A stretch of 61,956 nucleotides of DNA from Curvibacter sp. Its GTDB lineage: Bacteria; Pseudomonadota; Gammaproteobacteria; Burkholderiales; Burkholderiaceae_C. The DNA lies in contig JAFAMV010000054.1 of assembly GCA_019233055.1 (NCBI GenBank), positions 1-61,956 on the forward strand. Direction: 5' to 3'. This document shows positions 38,723 through 47,529 of this stretch, in pieces; position 1 is the first letter of the stretch, and every line of letters begins with the position of its first letter. The position numbers and the translations under genes were made by a program. The notes beneath the pieces were generated by a model. That model was not told the origin of the DNA. It did not search any database and saw only the letters and a program-made list of their open reading frames with translations.

Positions 38723-39932
38723 CCATGGCCCCACCCCACCCCGCCACGACCGCCGCCGCTGGCTGCTGCGAAGCACCGCCATCGGCCTGTCGACCACCTT
38801 CGCCGCCCTCACCGGCCGGCAGGCCGCCGCCCAGGCCGGCCCGAACCCCGCCAAGCATTCCCCGACCCCACAGGAGCCCCCCATGTTTGCCTATGCCGGC
38901 AGCCGCACCACCCGCGAGCGCAACGCGCACGGCGACGGCCTCACCGTCTTCCGCGTCGAGCCTGAAAGCGGCGCACTCGAGCCGATCCAGGTCCTCGGCG
39001 ACCTGGTGAATCCGTCCTACCTGCTGCTGGACCGACCCGGCCGGCACCTCTACGCCATCCATGGCGACCTGGAAGAGGTCAGCGCCTTCGCGGTCGACAG
39101 CACCAGCGGCCGGCTGCGCTTCCTGAACCGCCAGAGCACGCAGGGGCGCAACCCGGTGCACCTGGCGCTGTCGCCCGATGGCGGCCACCTCATCGTGTCC
39201 AACCACCAAGGCGGCAGCCTGGCCGTGCTGCCGGTGGCATCGGACGGCACGCTGCAGCCGGTGGCGCAGTTGCTGAAGCTCGAAGGCCCCATCGGCCCGC
39301 ACCGCGTCGAGCAGACCCAGGCCAAACCGCATTTCAACGGCTTCGACCCGAGCGGCGACTACGTCATCGTGCCGGACAAGGGCCTGGACCGGATCTTCAG
39401 CTTGCGCTTCAGCGGCGGGCGCCTGTCGCCGGCACCGGCGCCCTTCGTGGCCACCCGCGAGGAGGCCGGTCCGCGCCACCACGCCTTCCACCCGCGACGG
39501 CCGCTGGCCTATGTGGTCAACGAGCTGGACTCGACCGTGACCGCCTACCGCTTCGAGCATGGCGACGGATCGCTGACCCCGCTGCAACGCCTGTCGACCC
39601 TGCCGGAAGACTTCGCCGGGGACAGCCGCGCCTCGGGCCTGAGGGTCTCGCCCGACGGCCGGACCCTGTACGCCTCGAACCGTGGCCACGACAGCATCGC
39701 CGTGTTCGCCGTCGACCCGCTGGACGGCCGTCTGCGCTTCGTCGAGGCCACGCCCAGCGGCGGGCGCAAGCCGCGCTACTTCACGCTCGATCCGGCAGGC
39801 CGACGTCTCTATGCCCTCAACGAGGACAGCGACAGCATCGTTGCGTTCGCAGTCGATGCGCAGACCGGCCGGCTCACCCGCCGGCACACCGACACCGCTT
39901 GCGGCAGCCCCGTCTGCCTGATCTTTTCCTGA
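38670..39932 (+). CDS. Lactonase family (7-bladed beta-propeller) protein, Tat signal, disputed start
   Basis: A 420-residue frame; the mature part is a 6-phosphogluconolactonase-like beta-propeller (PF10282 type) with repeated 'SPDGGHLIVSNHQGGSLAV', 'SPDGRTLYASNRGHDSIAVFAVD' and 'DPAGRRLYALNEDSDSIVAFAVD' blades. 'DRRRWLLRSTAIGLSTTFAAL' is a Tat-type signal. The in-frame ATG at 38670 lies inside the upstream gene and gives an odd Pro-rich leader. The natural ATG at 38725, with AGGAGG 9 bases upstream, is one base out of frame with the signal: one extra C would restore it. A sequencing error in the C-rich tract or a true frameshift are both possible; translation from ATG 38883 is a fallback. 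Confidence 0.78.
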   Translation: MGRPPATAPWPPPQEVSDHGPTPPRHDRRRWLLRSTAIGLSTTFAALTGRQAAAQAGPNPAKHSPTPQEPPMFAYAGSRTTRERNAHGDGLTVFRVEPESGALEPIQVLGDLVNPSYLLLDRPGRHLYAIHGDLEEVSAFAVDSTSGRLRFLNRQSTQGRNPVHLALSPDGGHLIVSNHQGGSLAVLPVASDGTLQPVAQLLKLEGPIGPHRVEQTQAKPHFNGFDPSGDYVIVPDKGLDRIFSLRFSGGRLSPAPAPFVATREEAGPRHHAFHPRRPLAYVVNELDSTVTAYRFEHGDGSLTPLQRLSTLPEDFAGDSRASGLRVSPDGRTLYASNRGHDSIAVFAVDPLDGRLRFVEATPSGGRKPRYFTLDPAGRRLYALNEDSDSIVAFAVDAQTGRLTRRHTDTACGSPVCLIFS

Positions 39933-39983
39933 TCTTTCCCTGAACCTTTCCCGAATCCTTCCCGAACCCCCAGGAGTCACGCC

Positions 39984-40397
39984 ATGCAAACCACCCCGTC
40001 CCAGGCCGCCGTCCTCGATCCGCTGCAGCTCCCGTCGCACGACCGGGGCGGCGGCGCCCGCACCACGCCGCTGGTGGGCCCGGCCATCGGCAGCACCAGC
40101 TTCATCACCGGCTACACCAGCTTCGGCCCGGCCGTCGAGATCCCCTTCCACAGCCACAACTGCCAGGAGAGCGTGGTGTTGATGGAAGGCGAGGCGGTGT
40201 TGGACATCGACGGCCTCGAGTACCGGCTCAAGCCGCACGACGTGACCTTCATCCCGCCGAATGTGCCGCACCGCTTCCGCAACCTGTCGCAGACCCAGCC
40301 CATGAAGATCCTCTGGATCTACGCCACGGCCGACGCGACCCGCACGCTGAGCGCCTCGGGCGAGACCCGCCGCGTGGCCGCCGAGCATGGACGTTGA
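39984..40397 (+). CDS. Cupin-domain protein
   Basis: A 137-residue single-domain cupin. The metal-binding motif is visible as 'PFHSHNCQESVVLMEGEAVLDIDG' and 'PPNVPHRFRN'. It may be a sugar isomerase/lactone isomerase or a dioxygenase-type enzyme of the pathway. It sits between the lactonase and the Ldh-type dehydrogenase; a GGAG-type site precedes the ATG. Confidence 0.88.
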   Translation: MQTTPSQAAVLDPLQLPSHDRGGGARTTPLVGPAIGSTSFITGYTSFGPAVEIPFHSHNCQESVVLMEGEAVLDIDGLEYRLKPHDVTFIPPNVPHRFRNLSQTQPMKILWIYATADATRTLSASGETRRVAAEHGR

Positions 40398-40410
40398 GAG
40401 GAGCCGCGAC

Positions 40411-41460
40411 ATGACGAGAAACCTTCGCCCAGAGCCCTTGCTGGCCTTCGGCCAGGCGGTGCTGGAGGCCCATGGCGTGCCCGAGGCCGATGCCCGGCTG
40501 CTCTCCGACAGCCTGGTGGCGGCCGAACTCTGGGGCCATTCCTCGCACGGCATGCTGCGCCTGCCCTGGTATGTCGAACGCCTGCGCTCGGGCGCCATGC
40601 AGGCCCGCACCCGCTCCGAGACGGTGCTGGACCACGGCGCCCTGGTGGTGCTCGACGGCCATGACGGCATCGGCCAGGTGCTGACCGCCGAGGCGGTGCA
40701 GCTCGGCGTGGCACGCGCCCGCAGCCACGGGGTCAGCGCGGTGGCGGTGCGCCACTCCAACCACTTCGGCACAGCCGCCTATTTCACCCGCCAGGCCGCC
40801 GAAGCCGGCTGCGTGGCCCTGCTGGCCACCAATGCCAGCCCCGCGATGGCCCCCTGGGGCGGCCGCGAGAAACGCATCGGCACCAACCCCTGGTCGATCG
40901 CCGCACCGGCAGGGGCACGCGGGGTGGCGGTGATGGACATCGCCAACACCGCCGTGGCGCGCGGCAAGATCTACCTGGCCGCCGAGCGCGGGCAGGACAT
41001 CCCTGCCGGCTGGGCCGCCGACGACCGGGGCCAACCCACCACCGACGCCCAGGCCGCCATCCACGGCCTCATCCTGCCGATGGCGGGGCACAAGGGCTAT
41101 GTGATCTCGTTCATGATGGATGTGCTGGCCGGCGTGCTGACCGGCAGCCACTTCGGCAGCCAGGTGGCCGGCCCCTACGAGCCCAACCGGCGCAGCGGCT
41201 GCGGCCACATGCTGATCACGATCGACATCGCAGCCCTGATGCCGCGCGCCGACTTCGAGGCCCGCATGCAGCAGTTGATCGACGAGGTCAAGACCTGCCC
41301 GGCGGCCGAGGGGGTGCAAGACATCTTCTTCCCGGGCGAGCTCGAAGCCATCCACACCGCCGACCACCAGCAGCACGGCATCGATCTCGCCGAGCAGACC
41401 TGGGCCAGCCTGGCCAGGCTGGCCGAAGAGAGCCGCGTGCCCCTGCCCCCGGCCGCCTGA
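40411..41460 (+). CDS. Ldh family oxidoreductase (malate/L-lactate/ureidoglycolate dehydrogenase type)
   Basis: A 349-residue NAD(P)-dependent dehydrogenase of the Ldh/YiaK fold. 'LWGHSSHGMLRLPWYVERL', 'VRHSNHFGTAAYFTRQAAEAGCVALLATNASPAMAPWGG' and 'MAGHKGYVISFMMDVLAGVLTG' are hallmark blocks, including the catalytic His. It oxidises 2-hydroxy acids or reduces 2-oxo acids. The ATG at 40411 is preferred for its GAGAGG site; an earlier ATG at 40387 would overlap the cupin. Confidence 0.93.
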   Translation: MTRNLRPEPLLAFGQAVLEAHGVPEADARLLSDSLVAAELWGHSSHGMLRLPWYVERLRSGAMQARTRSETVLDHGALVVLDGHDGIGQVLTAEAVQLGVARARSHGVSAVAVRHSNHFGTAAYFTRQAAEAGCVALLATNASPAMAPWGGREKRIGTNPWSIAAPAGARGVAVMDIANTAVARGKIYLAAERGQDIPAGWAADDRGQPTTDAQAAIHGLILPMAGHKGYVISFMMDVLAGVLTGSHFGSQVAGPYEPNRRSGCGHMLITIDIAALMPRADFEARMQQLIDEVKTCPAAEGVQDIFFPGELEAIHTADHQQHGIDLAEQTWASLARLAEESRVPLPPAA

Positions 41461-41502
41461 GCCCGATCCACCGACCCGATTCTTGAAACTGGAGGAATTC
41501 CC

Positions 41503-41805
41503 ATGATCGCCCTGATCGTCCGCCTCGATGTGCACCCCGAACGCCTGGCGCAGTTCCTCGCCGCCATCGAGGAAAACGCCCTGCGCAGCTTCCGCGACGA
41601 GCCCGGCTGCCGCTACTTCGACGTGACCCAGGATCGGCAGAACCCGACCCACTTCATCTTCTATGAACTCTACGACGACGAGGCCGCCATCGAGGCCCAT
41701 CGCCAGGCGCCGCATTTCGCCCGATGGCGCGAAGCCGCCGAGGTCTGCGTGGTCAAGGGCAGCCAGGTCAACACCTTCTGCCAGCAACTGTTCCACCACG
41801 CCTGA
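41503..41805 (+). CDS. ABM-family (YgiN-like) small monooxygenase
   Basis: A 100-residue antibiotic-biosynthesis-monooxygenase-fold protein. 'ALIVRLDVHPERLAQFLAAIEENALRSFRDEPGCRYFDV' and 'FYELYDDEAAIEAHRQAPHF' are typical of YgiN/quinol monooxygenase-like proteins. GGAGGA precedes the ATG. Members act on quinols or as accessory proteins in catabolic operons. Confidence 0.9.
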   Translation: MIALIVRLDVHPERLAQFLAAIEENALRSFRDEPGCRYFDVTQDRQNPTHFIFYELYDDEAAIEAHRQAPHFARWREAAEVCVVKGSQVNTFCQQLFHHA

Positions 41806-41809
41806 AGCC

Positions 41810-43261
41810 ATGCCCGCCGTCCAGCCACCACCGACCACCATGACCGCTTCGCCCCCCTCCTCCTCTTCCCCCTCTTCCCCCTCTTCCATCACCACCCTGA
41901 ACCCGGCCACCCAGCAGGTCCTGGCGCACTACGCGGCCTGGGATGCCGCCCGCCTCGAACAGGCCACCGCCGCAGCGCATCAGGCGGCCCTGGCCTGGGG
42001 CCTGCAGGCCCTGCCCCGGCGTGTCGCCGCCTTACAGCGCCTGGCCGATCAGTTGCGCGCGCAGAAAGACCGGCTCGCCGCCCTGATCACCGCCGAAATG
42101 GGCAAGCCCCTGGCCGAGGCCGCCGGCGAGGTCGAGAAGTCGGCGCTCACCGCGCTGTACTACGCCGAGAACGCAGCCCGGCTGCTGGCCGATGAGCCGG
42201 TGGCCATCGAGGGCGTGGACGCCTGGGTCAGCCATGAGCCCATCGGCCTGGTGCTGGCGGTGATGCCCTGGAACTTCCCGGTCTGGCAGGTGATGCGTTT
42301 CGCCCTGCCCTCACTGGCCGCGGGCAACGGCATCCTGCTCAAGCATTCGCCCAATGTCACCGGCTGCGCGCTGGCGCTCGAACAGCTGTGCCGCGACGCC
42401 GGGCTGCCGCCGCATCTGGTGACCACCCTGGTCATCGCCGAGCCCGAGGTGCCCGCCGTGACCGAGGGGCTGATGGCCGACCCGCGCATCGCCGCCGTGA
42501 CCCTGACCGGATCGAACCGCGCCGGCGCCGCCATCGGCGCCGCAGCCGGCCGCCACGCGAAGAAATCGGTGCTCGAGCTCGGCGGCTCGGACGCCTTCAT
42601 CGTGCTCGACGACGCCGACCTGCCGGCCGCTGCGGCGGCGGCGGTCAAGGCCCGCTTCAACAACGCCGGCCAGAGCTGCGTCTGCGCCAAGCGCTTCATC
42701 GTGTCGGCGGCGGTGGAAGCCGAATTCACCGAGCGCTTCGTGGCCGGCGTGCGCGCCCTGAACGTCGGCGACCCGACCCAGCCCGGCACCCAGCTCGGCC
42801 CGCTGGCGCGCCCGGACCTGCGCGAGCAGTTGCAGCGGCAGATCGAGCGCTCCGTCGCCGCCGGGGGCCGGGTGCTGATCGGCGGCCAGGCCATCGCGGG
42901 CGCCGGCAACTACTTCGAGCCGACCGTGATCGCCCAGACCGGCCCCGGCATGGCGGTGTTCGACGAGGAGACCTTCGGCCCGGTGGCCGCCATCGCGGTG
43001 GCACGCGACGACGACGAGGCCGTCGCCCTGGCCAATGCCAGCGACTTCGGCCTCTCGGTCAGTCTGTGGACCGCTTCGCGGCCCCGTGGCCTGGCCCTGG
43101 CGCGGCGCATCACCACCGGCGCGGTCTTCCTCAACGCAATGACCGCCTCCGATGCCCGGCTGCCCTTCGGCGGCACCAAGAAATCGGGCTACGGCCGCGA
43201 ACTGGCCGCCGCCGGCCTCCGCGAGTTCTGCAATCTGCGGACCTACTGGGCGGTGGGCTGA
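41810..43261 (+). CDS. NAD(P)-dependent aldehyde dehydrogenase (succinate-semialdehyde-dehydrogenase-like)
   Basis: A 483-residue ALDH. 'PWNFPVWQVMRFALPSLAAGN' (cofactor), the catalytic Glu in 'VLELGGSDAFIV' and nucleophile Cys in 'NNAGQSCVCAKRF' are all present. A low-complexity Ser/Pro stretch near the N-terminus is odd; an alternate ATG at 41840 would shorten it. It starts 4 bases past the ABM gene. The substrate is probably a semialdehyde formed by the operon's pathway. Confidence 0.92.
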   Translation: MPAVQPPPTTMTASPPSSSSPSSPSSITTLNPATQQVLAHYAAWDAARLEQATAAAHQAALAWGLQALPRRVAALQRLADQLRAQKDRLAALITAEMGKPLAEAAGEVEKSALTALYYAENAARLLADEPVAIEGVDAWVSHEPIGLVLAVMPWNFPVWQVMRFALPSLAAGNGILLKHSPNVTGCALALEQLCRDAGLPPHLVTTLVIAEPEVPAVTEGLMADPRIAAVTLTGSNRAGAAIGAAAGRHAKKSVLELGGSDAFIVLDDADLPAAAAAAVKARFNNAGQSCVCAKRFIVSAAVEAEFTERFVAGVRALNVGDPTQPGTQLGPLARPDLREQLQRQIERSVAAGGRVLIGGQAIAGAGNYFEPTVIAQTGPGMAVFDEETFGPVAAIAVARDDDEAVALANASDFGLSVSLWTASRPRGLALARRITTGAVFLNAMTASDARLPFGGTKKSGYGRELAAAGLREFCNLRTYWAVG

Positions 43262-43274
43262 GGCCCTCGCCGCC

Positions 43275-43805
43275 TCAACCGTCGACCGGTTGGCGGGGGG
43301 TCTCCAGCAGCAGCTGGTAGAAGGCCAGATCGAGCCAGCGGCCGAACTTGAACCCCACCTGCGGCAGGGTGCCCACATGGCTGAACCCCAGGCGTTCATG
43401 CAGGGCCCGGCTGGCGGCATTGCCGGCGTCGATGGCCCCGACCAGGGCGTGGACCTCGCGTTGCCGGGCGGCCTCGATCAGGGCCTGCATCACCTTCAGG
43501 CCCAGGCCCTGGCCACGGTGGTCCGGGTGCACATAGACCGAATGCTCGACGGTGTACTTGTAGGCCGGCCAGGCTCGGAAGGTGCCGTAGCTGCCGAAGG
43601 CCAGCAGGGTCCCGGCCTCGTCTTCGAAGCCCAGCACCGGAAAGCCGCCCTTGTCCTTGGCCGCGAACCAGGCCTCCATGCTCTCGGGCGGGCGCGGCCG
43701 ATAGTCGTACAGGGCCGTGGACGTCACGATGGCCTCGTTGAAGATCGCCAGGATGGCCTGGGCGTGCCGGGCATGGGTGCATTCGATGAGCTGGTGACGG
43801 GTCAT
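43275..43805 (-). CDS. GNAT-family N-acetyltransferase (phosphinothricin-acetyltransferase-like)
   Basis: A 176-residue acetyltransferase. 'HPDHRGQGLGLKVMQALIEAA' carries the acetyl-CoA-binding loop, and 'ILAIFNEAIVTSTALYDYRPR' and 'ALHERLGFSHVGTLPQVGFKFGRW' are typical of the PAT/MddA-type group, which acetylates methionine sulfone/sulfoximine or phosphinothricin. The start overlaps the stop of the XRE-cupin gene by four bases. Confidence 0.92.
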   Translation of the reverse strand: MTRHQLIECTHARHAQAILAIFNEAIVTSTALYDYRPRPPESMEAWFAAKDKGGFPVLGFEDEAGTLLAFGSYGTFRAWPAYKYTVEHSVYVHPDHRGQGLGLKVMQALIEAARQREVHALVGAIDAGNAASRALHERLGFSHVGTLPQVGFKFGRWLDLAFYQLLLETPRQPVDG

Positions 43806-44389
43806 GGGAATCTCCGGGAGAGGTCGGCTGCACTGCTCAGCGCCAGCAGATAACGCGCCGCTTGCAGACCGGGGTTGTGGAAGGTGATGCGGGCCGCCAG
43901 GGCCATCGCCATGCAGTCGCCGGTGGCCAGATGCCAGGTGGCGTCATCCAGACTGACCACCATCTCGCCGGCCAGCACCCACAGCTGCTGCTGGATGCCG
44001 ACCCGGCGCACCGGGTTGTCGAACACCACGGTCTCGCCGGGCGGGAAATGCACCTCCACCAGCTCGATGGGCGACTCGACGCCGGCCGGCGAGAGGTGTC
44101 GACGCACATAGGCCGAGGCCGGGTCGGTCCACACGGCCTGGGCAGCCCGGCGCGAGACCGGCTCGGGCCCGGCCTGCTGGGCGTCGCCGGCAAACAGCGC
44201 CGGCAGCGAGAGGCCGAAGGCATCCGCCAGCTTGTTGAGCACGGCAGCCGTGGGGCTGGTCTCCTGGCGCTCGATCAAGGAAATCATCGAGCGGCTGACC
44301 CCGCTGAGCTCGGCGAGTTGCTCCAAGGTCTGTCCGCGGGCCTTGCGCAGCTCGCGGACCCGGTTGGCCAGGAAATGGTCGATGTCCAT
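43802..44389 (-). CDS. XRE-family regulator with C-terminal cupin domain
   Basis: A 195-residue regulator. An HTH at about 8-62 ('LEQLAELSGVSRSMISLIERQETSPTAAVLNKLADAF') is followed by a cupin at about 100-190. Such XRE-cupin proteins often control a metabolite-detoxification or amine/amino-acid gene next door, here the acetyltransferase. Directly upstream of the ATG there is a 10-base-arm inverted repeat and no recognisable Shine-Dalgarno, so autoregulation at this site and an unusual initiation are likely. Confidence 0.92.
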   Translation of the reverse strand: MDIDHFLANRVRELRKARGQTLEQLAELSGVSRSMISLIERQETSPTAAVLNKLADAFGLSLPALFAGDAQQAGPEPVSRRAAQAVWTDPASAYVRRHLSPAGVESPIELVEVHFPPGETVVFDNPVRRVGIQQQLWVLAGEMVVSLDDATWHLATGDCMAMALAARITFHNPGLQAARYLLALSSAADLSRRFP

Positions 44390-44396
44390 TTATCTA

Positions 44397-44422
44397 TTTT
44401 ATTGGAATCAAATCCAATAAAA
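44397..44422. promoter_or_regulatory. 10-bp inverted repeat, probable XRE-cupin operator
   Basis: TTTTATTGGA (44397-44406) and TCCAATAAAA (44413-44422) are perfect arms around six bases. It begins 8 bases upstream of the XRE start codon, in an AT-rich stretch. Confidence 0.65.
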
Positions 44423-44538
44423 AAGAAAAAACACACAACAACGCCGCCCATCCACCGGTATCACCCTTGCCGCCAGCTATAGTCCGCAGAAAGACAAAAC
44501 AGGACACCAGGGATTGGCTGCCGCAGAACACCGCATCC

Positions 44539-45945
44539 ATGCCGACGACAACTGACGCGCAGGGCCATTCTCTGGGACACCTGTCGACGGCGCCGGCCAG
44601 CCGGCGCGAGTGGCGCTATGCCATGGGCATCCTGGGGGTGTCGCTCCTGGGCTTCGTGCTGACCCTGCCCTTCATCAAGGCTCCGCTGCCCCAGATTCCG
44701 GCCTTCGTGCCGGTGTACGTCGCGGCCCTGGCGACCTGCGACCTGATCACGGTGGTCCTGCTGCTGGCCCAGTTCCGTGCCCTGCGTTCGCCGGCCCTGC
44801 TGGTGCTGGCGGGCGGCTACCTCTTCACGGCCACGATCACGGTGGCCTATGCAGCGGTCTTTCCAGGGCTTTTTTCCCCCCACGGACTGTTCGGTGCCGG
44901 GTCGCAGACCACGTCGACCCTGTTCATGGCATGGCATGCCGGATTTCCGCTGGCCGTGATCGCCTACGCCCTTGCCAAACGCGCCCGGCCGGTCCAGGGG
45001 TCCATGGGGGTGCCGATGCTGGCCATGGGCGTCGGCGTGCTGCTGCTGGTGGCGGGCTGGACTCTGCTGGCAACCGCCGGCCACAGCCTGCTGCCGATCT
45101 TTCTGGACGGCGACCACACCACCCCGATCGGTCATCTGGCGCTGCTGTGCGTCTGGCTGCTGAGCCTGCTCGCCCTGCTGACCCTGTGGAGTCGCCGGCC
45201 GCATGTCGTCCTCGATGTCTGGCTGATGGTGGTCATGTGCGTCTGGCTGCTCGATCTGGCGCTGGCGGCGGTGCTCAACGGGGGTCGCTACGACCTCGGC
45301 TGGTACGCCGGTCGCGTCTACGGCCTGGTCTCGGCCGCTTTCCTGCTGGCACTGCTGCTGAGCGAGAACGCCGGGCACTATGCCCAGTTGGTGCGCCTGA
45401 CGGCCCAGTTGGGCGCAGCCAACGAAAAGCTCGAGCGGCTCTCGCTCCAGGACAGCCTGACGGGCCTGGCGAACCGCCGTTGTTTCGACAGCTATCTGGC
45501 CGAGCAGGCCGCCGTGGCATCGCGCCATGAGCGCCCGCTGTCGCTGCTGCTCATCGATGTGGACCACTTCAAGGCCTTCAACGACCACTATGGACACCAC
45601 GCCGGCGACGATTGCCTGCGGCGCGTGGGCCACACCCTGGGTCTCAGCTGCAGGCGGCCTGCGGACCTGGCCGCGCGCTATGGCGGCGAGGAATTCGCAC
45701 TGATCCTGCCCGACACCGACCTCGCCGGGGCCGGCCTGGTGGCCGAAGCCATCTGTGCCGGTGTCGCGCGGATGGACATCCGGCATGCGCAAAGCAGCAC
45801 GGCCCCACATCTGAGCGTGAGCATCGGCGTCGCCACGCTGGCCGCCTCGTCGGCGGCCGGGGCAGACCCGCTGATCGTCGCCGCCGACACAGCGCTCTAC
45901 AGGGCCAAAGACCTCGGACGCAACCAGGTGGCCGTCCAGCCCTGA
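44539..45945 (+). CDS. Membrane-bound diguanylate cyclase (GGDEF)
   Basis: A 468-residue protein with about seven or eight N-terminal membrane helices resembling the MASE4 sensory domain, then a GGDEF domain with 'DSLTGLANRRCFDSYL', the active-site 'RYGGEEF' and an intact I-site 'RPAD' five residues before it. It should make c-di-GMP and be product-inhibited. The start is the ATG at 44539; an earlier in-frame start to 44467 would only add a disordered leader. Confidence 0.9.
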   Translation: MPTTTDAQGHSLGHLSTAPASRREWRYAMGILGVSLLGFVLTLPFIKAPLPQIPAFVPVYVAALATCDLITVVLLLAQFRALRSPALLVLAGGYLFTATITVAYAAVFPGLFSPHGLFGAGSQTTSTLFMAWHAGFPLAVIAYALAKRARPVQGSMGVPMLAMGVGVLLLVAGWTLLATAGHSLLPIFLDGDHTTPIGHLALLCVWLLSLLALLTLWSRRPHVVLDVWLMVVMCVWLLDLALAAVLNGGRYDLGWYAGRVYGLVSAAFLLALLLSENAGHYAQLVRLTAQLGAANEKLERLSLQDSLTGLANRRCFDSYLAEQAAVASRHERPLSLLLIDVDHFKAFNDHYGHHAGDDCLRRVGHTLGLSCRRPADLAARYGGEEFALILPDTDLAGAGLVAEAICAGVARMDIRHAQSSTAPHLSVSIGVATLAASSAAGADPLIVAADTALYRAKDLGRNQVAVQP

Positions 45946-45961
45946 GCCACTGTCCACCGTC

Positions 45962-46420
45962 TCACTCGGGCCGAGGAAGGCCGTGCGCAGATTCCGAGGA
46001 CGGCGCGGGCTGCGGCGGGTCGGGCGCGTATTTGTCGCCGACCCGCTCACGCAGCGGATGGGTGTCGTAGACGATGTGCATGCTCGCGATGCGCGGGCTG
46101 CCCGGGCGGAAGCCGAACACATCCACACAGGTGAAATCGACCAGCCTGCCGTCGCTGAGCGTCCAGTCGTAGCGGAAGTAGGCCGCCACCCGCACGGTGT
46201 CGTCGGCCGGCTGCACCGATGCGAACAGATCGATCGGCGTGATCACGCTCTGGCTCGAAGCCTGGGCCAGCCGCGCGAAGAAGTCACGCGCCTGCATCGT
46301 GCCGAGAAAGGGCGAATGCACGATGCCGTCGTCTTCGAAGCAGGCCACCAGCCCCGCCGTATCGCTTGCATGCAGATGCCGCAGATAGCGGCGCACCGTG
46401 TCCAATTGAATGTCAGCCAT
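45962..46420 (-). CDS. SnoaL/NTF2-like protein
   Basis: A 152-residue protein of the NTF2-like (SnoaL) fold: 'RYLRHLHASDTAGLVACFEDDGIVHSPFLGTMQARDFFARLA', 'YDWTLSDGRLVDFTCVDVFGF'. No catalytic assignment is possible. It is convergent with the cyclase and divergent from a LysR gene, which may regulate it. Confidence 0.82.
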   Translation of the reverse strand: MADIQLDTVRRYLRHLHASDTAGLVACFEDDGIVHSPFLGTMQARDFFARLAQASSQSVITPIDLFASVQPADDTVRVAAYFRYDWTLSDGRLVDFTCVDVFGFRPGSPRIASMHIVYDTHPLRERVGDKYAPDPPQPAPSSESAHGLPRPE

Positions 46421-46511
46421 GTCCAGCTCCTTGTCGGTCCATGGGCCGGATGGTCCCAGAGCAGGCCCCGCGCCACAAGGCGGGACGCGCCAGAATACAT
46501 TAACGTTGTTT

Positions 46512-47447
46512 ATGAATCTGCACTACCTCCGCTACCTTCGGCTGGTCATCGAGCACGGCAGCTTTGCGGCCGCGGCAAGGGCCGCAGGCGTCTCCCAGCC
46601 CGCCATCAGCCACGGCATGCGGCGACTCCAGCAACAGTTCGACCAGCCGCTGTTCATCCGCCAGGGACGACAGCTGCTGCCCACCGCGACGGCACTGCAG
46701 GCCGCCTTGAAAGGCGGCGAGTTCATCGAGCAATGGGATGCGCTGGCCGCACCGAAAGCCGACACCCCTCATCGCGACACGTTGCGGGTGGGCGTGACCT
46801 CGTCGGCCGCCCTGGTGTGCGGTCAGGCCCTGCACCTGGCCTGGTGTCAGGACCACCCTCGCCGACGACTCGACATGTCGAGCGCCGACGAGGCCCGCAT
46901 GCTGGCCGGCCTGCAGGGCGGCGAGCTGGACCTGGTGATCGCGCCACGGCCTCGCGGCTACCCGGCCACGGGTCTGGCCGACCAGCCGCTGTACCAACTG
47001 ACGCCCCTGGCCTACGCGCGCCGAGACCATCCGCTGGCCGGGGCGCCATCGCTGACAGATCTGGAGGCCGCGCCCTGGGCCATCGTGGGCCCCAGCGTGA
47101 GCGGCTCCATCCATGTGCTGCGGGAGGCCTTTGCGGTGCGCCGCATGCGCCCGCCGCGCATCGTGGCCTCCTGCCCGGACTACGCCAGCCTGCTGCTCCT
47201 GGTCGCCCACAGCGATCTGCTGGGCGTTCTGCCGCATCCGGCCCTGCTGGGCTGCGGACCGAAGGGCGGGCTCGTGCCTCTGCAACTGCGCGAAGCCCTG
47301 CCCCGCTATGACATGCATCTGTTCACCGCCCGGCGGCCGCGCCGGGCCGTCGCCTCGGTGGCGGCCCTGTTGCGCCAGCAACTGGGTCACCCCGCCCCGG
47401 ATCCCGGTCCGCAGGACGGCCACCGAAGCGGCGCGGCGAAGGCCTGA
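46512..47447 (+). CDS. LysR-family regulator
   Basis: A 311-residue LysR protein; HTH at about 2-60 ('GSFAAAARAAGVSQPAISHGMRRLQQ'), effector domain after it. Divergent from the SnoaL-like gene; the leader (46495-46511) contains an AT-rich ACATTAACGTTGTTTATG segment with a small dyad around AACGTT. Confidence 0.88.
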   Translation: MNLHYLRYLRLVIEHGSFAAAARAAGVSQPAISHGMRRLQQQFDQPLFIRQGRQLLPTATALQAALKGGEFIEQWDALAAPKADTPHRDTLRVGVTSSAALVCGQALHLAWCQDHPRRRLDMSSADEARMLAGLQGGELDLVIAPRPRGYPATGLADQPLYQLTPLAYARRDHPLAGAPSLTDLEAAPWAIVGPSVSGSIHVLREAFAVRRMRPPRIVASCPDYASLLLLVAHSDLLGVLPHPALLGCGPKGGLVPLQLREALPRYDMHLFTARRPRRAVASVAALLRQQLGHPAPDPGPQDGHRSGAAKA

Positions 47448-47529
47448 TACGATGCCCGGACAGCCCTCACAAACCGTTGACGATCCCGCAAGGGCCAGGT
47501 GGGAGACCAGCCCCTGCGGGACCGCCGCG

